The notes below the pieces were generated by a model that searched no databases, was not told the origin of the DNA, and was given only the letters and a program-made list of their open reading frames with translations. 64,000 nucleotides of DNA from Clostridia bacterium (GTDB taxonomy: Bacteria; Bacillota; Clostridia; Lutisporales; Lutisporaceae). This document shows positions 27,150 through 35,125 of the stretch, one piece after another (positions within the stretch are counted from its first letter, which is position 1; each line of letters starts with the position of its first letter). A program made the translations under genes and the position numbers. The stretch lies in contig DASPIR010000033.1 in assembly GCA_035628995.1 (NCBI GenBank), positions 124,001 to 188,000 on the forward strand, read 5' to 3'.

Positions 27150-29819
27150 TTATTTACTTATCGCTACCGCGCATACCTTTAGCTCCGGAGTTTTGCTAAC
27201 AGGGTCCAGTACCCCGTTTGTCAGTATATTTGCAGAAGCTTCAGCAAAGTGGAAAGGTATGAATACCACATTTTCATCTACGATATCTGTTACCTTTGCC
27301 TTAACTAGTATGCTGCCCCTTCGTGAGGATACCTTAATCATTTCGCCGTCTTTGATTTTCAATTTTGCCGCTGCAGCTGGGTTTATCTCTATATAGTTTT
27401 CGGACATTTTAGCTTCCAAGCCTTTTACCCTGCCTGTCATTGTCCTTGTATGATAATGATATAATACACGACCTGTTGTCATAATGAATGGGTATTCCTC
27501 ATCTGTCGTTTCTATGGAGTCCTTATGCTCTATGCCCTTAAACAAACCCTTGCCCCTTGAGAATGCATCCTTATGCATGTATCTTGTTCCTGGATGGTCA
27601 AGTGTCGGACACGGCCACTGCAAACCTTCCGCCTCAAGCCTTTCATAGCTTATTCCGCCATAGGATGGTGTCACTGCTGCAATCTCCTCCATAATCTCAG
27701 AAGGGTTCTTATGGCTCTTGTCATAGCCCAGCTTTTTCATCAGCTCTAAAAGTATAGTCCAGTCTGCTTTTGCATTTCCTGCCGGTTCCACTGCCTTTCT
27801 GACCCTCTGAACTCTTCTTTCGGTATTGGAGAAGGTCCCATCCTTTTCTGCAAAGGCTGCTGCCGGCAGTACAACATCTGCAAGCTCTGCTGTCTCAGTC
27901 ATGAATATGTCCTGAACTATCAAAAACTCTGTGTGCTCCAATGTATGCTTCACATGATTGGTATCAGGATCTGAAACCATAGGATTTTCTCCCATAATGT
28001 AAAGCAGCTTTATTTCTCCCGTTCCCGCCCTCTCCATCATTTCCGGCACAGTAAGACCAGCTCTCGATGAAAGCTTTGTACCCCAAGCCTTTTCAAACTT
28101 TTCAAGTACTCCCGGCTTAGCTACTGGTTGATATCCTGGCAGTGTATCCGGCAAAGCTCCCATGTCGCACGCGCCCTGAACATTGTTCTGCCCCCTCAGA
28201 GGATTTACTCCTGAGGCTTCCTTCCCAATGTTGCCGCACAGCATTGCAAGGTTCGAAACTGACATTACATTATTTACTCCGCTGCTGTGCTGTGTTATTC
28301 CCATGCAATATATTATGCCGGCTTTATCTGCTTTTGCATAAAGCCTTGCCGCCGACCTGATATCCTCCGCCTTTACCCCGCAAATCTCTGCCGCTTTTTC
28401 AGGGGTGTAGCTCCTTACTGTCTTTTCTAGCTCTTCAAAGTTTTCGGTCCTCTCTGAAATATATTTCTTATCCTGAAGATCTTCTTCCAGAATCACGTTC
28501 ATCATGCCATTCAACAGTGCTACGTTCGTTCCTGGCTTTATCTGCAGGAATATGTCAGCATTCTTTGCCAGTTCAATTTCCCTGGGCTCTGCAACAATGA
28601 GCTTTGCCCCACGTTTTTGCGCCTGTTTTATTTTTGCTCCTATAACGGGGTGATTTTCAGTAGTATTAGAACCCATTATAAATATTGCCTCAGCATCAAT
28701 TATCTCGCTTATGCTATTTGTCATAGCTCCGCTGCCTAATGTAGTTGCAAGACCTGCAACTGTTGAGGCATGTCAGAGGCGGGCGCAGTGGTCAACGTTA
28801 TTGGTGCCGATCACCGCCCTAAACAGCTTTTGAAACAAATAGTTTTCCTCGTTGGTACACCTTGCAGATGAGAAACCGCCTAAAGCGTCGGGACCATATT
28901 TGCCTTTTGTTTCCTCTATCTTATCTGCTATCAGTTGATAAGCCTCATCCCAGGTTGCTTCTACAAGCTTACCGTCCTTTCGTATATACGGAGTCTTAAG
29001 CCTGTCCGGATGGTCGATGAACTTATAACCGAACTTTCCTTTCACACAGAGAAGTCCATTGTTTGGCTCGGCATTGACAGGTTCCACACCTACCACTTTA
29101 TTACCCTTAACCAGGAGTTCCATCTGGCAGCCTACACCGCAGTATGAGCAAGTAGTCTGCACCTTGCTGAGTTCCCAAGTCCTGAACTTTTCCGGATGTT
29201 TTGGCATCAATGCTCCAACCGGACAAATCGATACACAATTACCACAAGATACACAGGTTGATTGCTCAAAATCTCTTTCATAAGGAACTCCTATATGAGT
29301 TTCAAAGCCCCTGTCATTGAAATTAATAGCCCCGCTGCACTGAAGCTCATTGTCTACCCTTATGCATTTGCCGCACATTATACATTTGTTTCTATCCAAA
29401 TAGAAGAATGGATTGCTGTCATCAATAGGATAATTTTTTTTCTTCCCATTGTATCCACCCTCCTTTATGTCATATTCATAGCAATAATCCTGGAGCTTGC
29501 ACTTTCCTGATTTTTCGCAGGTCAGGCAATCAAGGGGATGATTCTCAAGCATAAGTCTTAATATTTCTCTTCGCGCTGCAATCACATCAGGTGAGTGAGT
29601 CTCCACCACCATTCCCTCTGCAGCAGGAGCAGTACATGCAGTCTGAAGAGCCCTTGCACCCTTTACTTCAACGACACAGATTCGGCAAGCGCCATGACCT
29701 GCAAGACGCTCGTCATAGCAAAACGTAGGAATGCTTATACCCAGTTTTTCTGCTGCTTGAAGTAAGGTGGTGTTATTCTCAACCTGCACTTGCTGGTCGT
29801 TAATAGTCAAGTTCACCAT
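27150..29819 (-). CDS. fdhF: Selenocysteine-containing formate dehydrogenase, alpha subunit
   Basis: The 889-residue enzyme oxidises formate or reduces CO2 at a Mo or W pterin centre. Its reading frame is interrupted by an in-frame TGA at 28773-28775 (residue 349), which I read as selenocysteine: the context is DHCARL-U-HASTVAGL, the canonical site, with a SECIS hairpin just after it. The N-terminal part has a [2Fe-2S] plant-type domain (GHGACRICVVEVKGA), a His/Cys-ligated cluster (HPLDCLTC), and two [4Fe-4S] clusters (CIMCGKC, CVSCGNC). The catalytic-domain [4Fe-4S] follows as CSYCGVGC. The start ATG at 29819 follows AAAGGGTGG. The hydrogenase gene lies upstream. Confidence 0.93.
28744..28772 (-). 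promoter_or_regulatory. Bacterial SECIS element in fdhF mRNA
   Basis: Starting 12 bases after the UGA, GTTGCA, a GGTCT loop and TGCAAC form a perfect hairpin at 28744-28760. The GGTCT apical loop and its spacing match the SelB-binding hairpin of E. coli fdhF. It would direct selenocysteine insertion at residue 349. Confidence 0.85.
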
Positions 29820-29910
29820 ATAAACCACCCTTTATTTAATATTATTATTTAATATTAAATCTTTACAAGTATTTTATCAATACCAAATACTCCTACCATA
29901 AGGCTTCTTG

Positions 29911-29964
29911 ATTGTCTAAATATTATCTATCATATAGAGTCTTAGTATCATAATTATAGACAAT
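29911..29964. promoter_or_regulatory. Inverted repeat upstream of fdhF
   Basis: ATTGTCTA at 29911-29918 and TAGACAAT at 29957-29964 are perfect complements 38 bp apart, about 100 bp upstream of the fdhF start. It may be a regulatory site or a looped leader; I do not know the factor. The half-site TTGTCTA is only partly Rex-like. Confidence 0.3.
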
Positions 29965-30000
29965 GTCAGATGTCAGCCTGCTTTTCATACAATTTTATTA

Positions 30001-30042
30001 AAAAACAAAAGCCGACCAAAGCATATTTCTGCTAAAGCCGGC
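30001..30042 (-). terminator. hydA terminator
   Basis: GCCGGC and GTCGGC arms (wobble pairs) surround a hairpin that is followed on the minus strand by TTTTGTTTTTT. It lies 16 bp after the hydrogenase stop. Confidence 0.75.
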
Positions 30043-30057
30043 AATATTTTTATTTTC

Positions 30058-31794
30058 TTATACTTTGCTTCTCTTGGTGTAGTGTGTGTGCAGAATGTGA
30101 TGAGCTTTATGGCTGTTAGGTTTTTCCATATATTCTTCATAAAGCTTCTTAACTTCCGGGTTCTCATGGGATTTTCTCAGCTTTCTCCCTCTATCAATGG
30201 AGTACAAGCCTTGCGCCCTCAACTTCTTTACTTCTTCAGTCTTCTCTTTATTCATTATTATCGGCTGTCCGCCGCCGTTTATACAGCCTCCAGGACAACC
30301 CATTACTTCGATAAAGTGGTAATTTGCTTCACCGCTCTTGACCTTGTCAAGCAGCTTTGATGCATTTCCTGTGCCGTGGACAACTGCAACCTTGATATCC
30401 ATGCCATTAATATTCACAGATGCTTCTTTTATGCCTTCCATACCTCTTACAGGTGTGTATTCAATTTCCTTCAGGTCCTGTCCGGTCAATATATCTGCAA
30501 CAGTTCTGAGTGCTGCTTCACATACTCCGCCAGTTGCTCCAAATATAACCCCGGCGCCTGTGGAGTTGCCTAATATGCTGTCATACTCCCCATCTCTGAT
30601 AGCCGTAAAGTCTATTCTTGCCTGCTTTATCATCTTTGCAAGCTCCCTTGTAGTAAGAACCGCATCAACATCCATCAAACCGTCGACACTGAGCTCTTCC
30701 CTGCCTGCTTCATACTTCTTGGCTGTACATGGCATGATTGATACAACGAAAATGTCTTTAGGATCAATGCCTGCCTTTTCTGCATAGTATGACTTTGCAA
30801 CAGCGCCGAACATCTGCTGCGGTGACTTGCAGGTTGAAAGATTGTCAAGGAATTCATGGTAGTTATGCTCGCAGTACTTTATCCAGCCCGGTGAACAGGA
30901 TGTAATGAGTGGGAGTTTTTCGCCGCTCTTTACCCTGGAGATAAGCTCTGTGCCTTCTTCAAGTATAGTAAGATCGGCTGCAAAGTTTGTATCAAATACT
31001 TTGTCAAAGCCTAATCTCTTAAGGGCTGTTATCATTTTACCCTCTACATTTGAGCCAATTGGCATTCCAAACTCTTCTCCCAGTGCAACTCTTACTGCCG
31101 GAGCAGTCTGCACCACAACATGCTTGGTCTGGTCTCCGATTGCTTTCCATACCTTCTCTGTGTCGTCCTTTTCTCTTAATGCTCCCACAGGACATATCTT
31201 AATGCACTGACCGCAGTTTATGCAGTTAACTTCTGTGAGACCCTTGTTATAGGAGGTAGTTACTGTTGTGTTTACTCCCCTTTGTGCAAAATCAATAGCA
31301 CCTGTGTCCTGCACCTTTTTACATACAGCAACACATCTTCCGCATAATATACATTTGTTCTGATCTCTTACAACAGACGGTGATGCATCATCCAGCTTAT
31401 ATCTTATCTTTTGGCCTTCATATTTTACCTTGTCTATTCCAATTTCTTCACAAAGCTTCTGAAGCTCACAGTTTAAATTCCTTGAGCATGTGAGACATTC
31501 TCTTTCATGTCTTGCGAGAATAAGATCCAATATTGTTCTTCTTGCTTCTAAAACAACTGGTGTGTTAGTCTTAACAACCATACCCTCAGCCACAGGCTGC
31601 ACACATGAAGCCTGCAATGTTCTTGCTCCCTGAACCTCAACCACGCACATCCTGCATGCGCCAACCTCATTGAGTCCTTTCAGAAAACAAAGGGTAGGTA
31701 TGTTTATGTTCAAAGTCCTTGCAGCTTCAAGTACGGTATAGTTCTTTGGAACCTGGGTTTTGATACCGTCAATAGTAATGTTTATCATTTCCAT
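30058..31794 (-). CDS. hydA: [FeFe] hydrogenase with Fe-S-rich N-terminus (HydA type)
   Basis: The 578-residue enzyme makes or consumes H2. The H-cluster ligands are visible in all three signatures: Cys300 in TSCSPGW, Cys356 in MPCTAKK, and Cys500 and Cys504 in MGCPGGC. Upstream are a [2Fe-2S] domain (EVGACRMCVVEV), a His/Cys cluster (HERECLTC) and a 2x[4Fe-4S] ferredoxin domain (CILCGRC, CINCGQC). The first 130 residues are clearly homologous to those of the formate dehydrogenase next door. HydB and HydC-like subunits of the bifurcating form are absent from the window. The ATG at 31794 follows GGAGGT; a second ATG two codons later also fits. Confidence 0.95.
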   Translation of the reverse strand: MEMINITIDGIKTQVPKNYTVLEAARTLNINIPTLCFLKGLNEVGACRMCVVEVQGARTLQASCVQPVAEGMVVKTNTPVVLEARRTILDLILARHERECLTCSRNLNCELQKLCEEIGIDKVKYEGQKIRYKLDDASPSVVRDQNKCILCGRCVAVCKKVQDTGAIDFAQRGVNTTVTTSYNKGLTEVNCINCGQCIKICPVGALREKDDTEKVWKAIGDQTKHVVVQTAPAVRVALGEEFGMPIGSNVEGKMITALKRLGFDKVFDTNFAADLTILEEGTELISRVKSGEKLPLITSCSPGWIKYCEHNYHEFLDNLSTCKSPQQMFGAVAKSYYAEKAGIDPKDIFVVSIMPCTAKKYEAGREELSVDGLMDVDAVLTTRELAKMIKQARIDFTAIRDGEYDSILGNSTGAGVIFGATGGVCEAALRTVADILTGQDLKEIEYTPVRGMEGIKEASVNINGMDIKVAVVHGTGNASKLLDKVKSGEANYHFIEVMGCPGGCINGGGQPIIMNKEKTEEVKKLRAQGLYSIDRGRKLRKSHENPEVKKLYEEYMEKPNSHKAHHILHTHYTKRSKV

Positions 31795-31885
31795 TTACTC
31801 ATACCTCCATAAAATACATCTGTTATAAATAACATGATTTTTATCACAAAATATACCATAACCAATTTACTATATCCAGCAATGA

Positions 31886-31903
31886 TTGTCAATAGTTTAT
31901 CAA
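31886..31903 (-). promoter_or_regulatory. Candidate Rex operator, proximal to hydA
   Basis: TTGTCAATAGTTTATCAA differs from the Rex consensus TTGTTAA-N4-TTAACAA at one position in each half-site. It lies about 90 bp upstream of hydA, in a 400-bp gap that otherwise shows only AT-rich DNA and a second similar site. rex is encoded at 46230-46883. Confidence 0.6.
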
Positions 31904-31981
31904 TGTCATTGGGATATCATGGAATTAGTGTATACAATGTTCTTTACAATCCTATATCTATCATATATAATACGCCTTAGA

Positions 31982-31999
31982 TTGTCAATAGTTTAACAC
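31982..31999 (-). promoter_or_regulatory. Candidate Rex operator, distal to hydA
   Basis: TTGTCAATAGTTTAACAC has the right-hand half-site almost perfect and the left half with one mismatch to the Rex consensus. It repeats the same TTGTCAATAGTTTA core as the site at 31886-31903, about 95 bp further upstream. Confidence 0.55.
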
Positions 32000-32181
32000 A
32001 CTTTTTCATTCTTTCAAATAGAACATATATTTACTAGAACTGCTTTCTCTGTCAATTAATTCTAACCCCATTTTGAAATTATTGCTATATATGCTAGCTA
32101 TTTTTTGACCAATAATAAGGGAAATCAGTATGTCACAGAAATGGTCCCATGAGAAATGATTTAGACTTCCATGATGAATAT

Positions 32182-32214
32182 CAAAGAAGCAGATACTATT
32201 TAGCATCTGCTTCT
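32182..32214 (-). terminator. motB terminator overlapping the 3' end of the gene
   Basis: AGAAGCAGAT and ATCTGCTTCT form a stem whose arms span the stop codon of motB, followed on the minus strand by TTGATATT. Weak uridine tract. Confidence 0.55.
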
Positions 32215-32951
32215 TCGTCTTTACTCTCGTTATTCATCTTGGGCTCTAACTTGCTGTTTGCCTGAGTCATTACTACTATATCCACTCTTCTATTTAGCTT
32301 TCTATCAATTTCATTATCATTCGGAACCGTAGGCCTGTATTCCCCATAACTAACAGTCGAAATTCTCTGGGGAATAAACCCTCCGTCAATCAATATCTGT
32401 GCTACATTGATAGCTCTCTGGGATGCAAGCTCCCAGTTGGATTTATACCGAACAGACCTTATTGGAATATTGTCTGTAAAACCTTCAACACGCACATAAT
32501 TGGGCAGCCCTGAAATCGCTCCGCTTATTTTCTTGAGAATCTCATTGGATTTTTCATCCAACTCTGCGGAACCCGAGGAAAAAAGCAATCCCTCACTGAG
32601 ACTGACCACCATACCTCTCTCATCCTTATAAATTGAGGCCATAGACCCAAGACCGTTAGCTTCAATATACTCTTGAAGCTTCATTTGCGTCTCATCCAAT
32701 TCTACCTTTGGATTGTATGGAATGTCTTTCAAAAGCCCTCCCCCGCCTGCATCCTTTACTGAAATAACCTGACCGTTACCAAATACAACACCCATTTGTT
32801 CTGCCATTGCCATGAATTTATTCTTGTCTACTGCACTCATGGAATACATTACTATAAAAAATATCATTAGCAGCGTTATAAGATCCGCGTAAGTGAGAAG
32901 CCATCGTTCATGGTTGTCGCCATGCTCTTCTTCCATATGCCTCTTAGCCAT
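32196..32951 (-). CDS. motB: MotB-type flagellar motor stator protein
   Basis: The 251-residue protein has a single membrane helix near the N-terminus (LLTYADLITLLMIFFIVMYSMS) that contains the ion-binding aspartate. It is followed by a linker and a C-terminal OmpA-like peptidoglycan-binding domain (VEGFTDNIPIRS, SNWELASQRAINVAQIL, NRRVDIVV). It anchors the stator to the wall. Its start overlaps the end of motA by 8 bp, so the pair is translated as a unit. Whether the ion is H+ or Na+ cannot be decided here. No other flagellar genes are in the window. Confidence 0.9.
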   Translation of the reverse strand: MAKRHMEEEHGDNHERWLLTYADLITLLMIFFIVMYSMSAVDKNKFMAMAEQMGVVFGNGQVISVKDAGGGGLLKDIPYNPKVELDETQMKLQEYIEANGLGSMASIYKDERGMVVSLSEGLLFSSGSAELDEKSNEILKKISGAISGLPNYVRVEGFTDNIPIRSVRYKSNWELASQRAINVAQILIDGGFIPQRISTVSYGEYRPTVPNDNEIDRKLNRRVDIVVMTQANSKLEPKMNNESKDEEADAK

Positions 32952-33753
32952 TTAATTCTGCCCCCTCAACTGGCGCTGCCTCAATGCTCTTGTCTCTATC
33001 CTCCGTTTTAAAGGTCTGTAGTTTTCTGCGGATTATACTTGGGTTTTCTCCCGCTTGAATTGATAAGACACCTTCCATAATAAGCTGCCTTTCTATTGTT
33101 TCCTGTTTAGCCTTCTGCTTGAGCTTGGATGCCATGGGCAGATAAACTAAATTCGCAAAGCAAACTCCATATAAAGTAGCAATGAAGGCACCAGCAATTG
33201 ACTTGGATAATTCCTCGGGAGAAGAAAGGTTGCCAAGTACATGAACAAGCCCCATAACAGTACCTATAATACCCATTGTCGGTGAGTACCCTCCAGCTGC
33301 TTCAAACATAGATGCTTCATTTTTTCTTAGCTGGTCATGTATATAAAGCTCATTTTCGAACATGCTCTTTACCAGATCTGCATCTGTGCCATCTACAACC
33401 ATTTTAACCCCTTCCTTAAGCATTGGGTCAAACTTGCTGCCATACTCCTTGTCCACTATACCCTCAAGACTCAATAAGCCTTCTTTTCTAGCTGATTCCC
33501 CCAGTCTTACAAAAGCATCAATAAGCTCGTCCTCTGAGCTTTTATGCGCGGTCATCGTTGACATGACAAGCTGCGGAAGTCTCTTAACATCCTTCATATT
33601 ATAGGAAACTAATATTGCTCCCATTGTTCCTCCAAATACTATGATTGCGGGAGCCAGGAGAAAAAGCGCATGCATTTCCCCACCCTCAAGAAGAAATCCA
33701 AACAATAGCATTCCAAACCCAAATATCAGACCTAAAAGCGTAGATAATTCCAT
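32944..33753 (-). CDS. motA: MotA-type flagellar motor stator protein
   Basis: This 269-residue partner of MotB has four predicted membrane helices: two at the N-terminus (about 1-50) and two in the middle (about 150-200, with GIIGTVMGLVHVLGNL). The cytoplasmic loop carries the charged segments that contact FliG. AGGYSPTMGIIGTVMGLVHVL is the family signature. The ATG at 33753 has GGGGGTAA upstream. The stator pair is found as an isolated two-gene operon. Confidence 0.92.
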   Translation of the reverse strand: MELSTLLGLIFGFGMLLFGFLLEGGEMHALFLLAPAIIVFGGTMGAILVSYNMKDVKRLPQLVMSTMTAHKSSEDELIDAFVRLGESARKEGLLSLEGIVDKEYGSKFDPMLKEGVKMVVDGTDADLVKSMFENELYIHDQLRKNEASMFEAAGGYSPTMGIIGTVMGLVHVLGNLSSPEELSKSIAGAFIATLYGVCFANLVYLPMASKLKQKAKQETIERQLIMEGVLSIQAGENPSIIRRKLQTFKTEDRDKSIEAAPVEGAELNG

Positions 33754-33821
33754 ATGATTACCCCCTACATATCATCAATAATTTTGTAAATATTGAATAA
33801 ATAATAAGTGTTTATGTGTTA

Positions 33822-34319
33822 CTACTTGCCACCACACTCGGTCGCCTGACCTGTTAATATCTCTATTCCATGCTCCAACGCAGGCATTATTACTTCAAGG
33901 TTCTCTCTTACACCCTTGGGGCTTCCCGGAAGGTTTATTATAAGTGTCTGCTTTCTAATACCTGCTTGTGCCCTTGAGAGCATTGCCTTAGGAGTAACCA
34001 ACAGACTTCTCGCCCTCATTGCTTCGGGTATGCCAGGCACATGCCTTTCGATAACCTCAAGGGTTGCCTCAGGAGTCACATCCCTTTGGGAAAAACCGGT
34101 TCCTCCCGTTGTCAGTATTAGGTTGAGCTTGAGCTTGTCGGACATATCTATAATCGCATTTTTTATATCCGCCTTTTCATCGGGAACTATAACATATTTC
34201 TCCACCCTGCCGCCTATCTGTCTTATCATATCCTCTATGGCAGGGCCTGAAGTATCAACCCGCTCTCCCCTTGAACCCTTATCACTTACTGTTATGATTC
34301 CCACACTGAATCCATCCAT
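33822..34319 (-). CDS. mog: MogA/MoaB-family molybdopterin protein
   Basis: The 165-residue protein adenylylates molybdopterin before metal insertion in MogA relatives. Key signatures are GIITVSDKGSRGERVDTSGP, TTGGTGFSQRDVTPEAT and NLPGSPKGVRENLEVI, all of the MogA/MoaB fold. It serves the cofactor of the nearby formate dehydrogenase. It lies 31 bp after moaC in the same direction, so the two form an operon. Whether it is MogA or MoaB in function cannot be told from sequence. Confidence 0.88.
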   Translation of the reverse strand: MDGFSVGIITVSDKGSRGERVDTSGPAIEDMIRQIGGRVEKYVIVPDEKADIKNAIIDMSDKLKLNLILTTGGTGFSQRDVTPEATLEVIERHVPGIPEAMRARSLLVTPKAMLSRAQAGIRKQTLIINLPGSPKGVRENLEVIMPALEHGIEILTGQATECGGK

Positions 34320-34350
34320 TTTAAGTCCCCCGTTCGCTTCATTCCAAACC

Positions 34351-34896
34351 TTAACATTTCGTATTGTTTATGCTTTCATTCAGCTTCTCGCTGAAATTGA
34401 ATTCTCCAGACTTGCCGCCTCTTTTATGTACAAGATGTATATCACTTATCACCATAAACTTATCAATGGCCTTACACATGTCATATATAGTCAGCGCAGC
34501 GACAGATACCGCTGTCAACGCCTCCATTTCGACTCCCGTAACACCCACAGTCTTCACAACTGCTTCAATATCAAGCTTTGAATTCTCCAGATCAGCCTGG
34601 AACTCTATATCAGCACCATATATGTTCACATTGTGACACATAGGTATTATATCCGATGTCGACTTGGCACCCATTATGCCTCCTACCTGAGCTACCGAAA
34701 GCACATCACCCTTTTTTATCCTGCCTTCTGCTATAGCCTTCAAGGTTTCTCTTTTCATATACACTGAGCCTCTTGCTATAGCCTCTCTTACGCTTTCCTC
34801 CTTTTCAGAGACATCGACCATTCTTGCGTAGCCCTTATCGTTTATATGTGTGAATTCCCCCACGCCCTGAGCTTCCTTCTTATTCTTATCGTTCAT
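34351..34896 (-). CDS. moaC: Cyclic pyranopterin monophosphate synthase MoaC
   Basis: The 181-residue enzyme acts in the first step of molybdopterin synthesis, converting the MoaA product to cyclic pyranopterin monophosphate. Signatures are [41 protein letters not shown] (active-site region), and [26 protein letters not shown]. The C-terminus has the conserved Lys-Gly-Gly-Lys-Ser-Gly segment. It opens the moaC-mog operon. moaA and other pathway genes are not in the window. Confidence 0.92.
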   Translation of the reverse strand: MNDKNKKEAQGVGEFTHINDKGYARMVDVSEKEESVREAIARGSVYMKRETLKAIAEGRIKKGDVLSVAQVGGIMGAKSTSDIIPMCHNVNIYGADIEFQADLENSKLDIEAVVKTVGVTGVEMEALTAVSVAALTIYDMCKAIDKFMVISDIHLVHKRGGKSGEFNFSEKLNESINNTKC

Positions 34897-35125
34897 ACAA
34901 TCACCTCAACATAATTTTACACTGTACTATTATTGTTGTCTACAAAATAAATATAACTCTTAATGAACAATCTATAATCTGCTATTTATAACATAATCAT
35001 GCAATTCATATAGCTATCCATGCATCTTTTTGATATAATTTGTCATATAATGTTTTTTATAGTCTTTATTTAAGTATTCTCAGTATCGCTACACACTATT
35101 CCAATCGTATAAGGGGGACTTAGGC

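Noticed and set aside
28724-28775. Formate dehydrogenase as a pseudogene or frameshift
   Set aside because: The break is a single in-frame UGA at the selenocysteine position with a SECIS hairpin; both sides are otherwise intact and in the same frame.
32006-32206. Minus-strand frame of 66 residues after motB
   Set aside because: It overlaps the motB end and its terminator and has no ribosome binding site. The residues look somewhat protein-like, so it may be a remnant, but I cannot support a gene.
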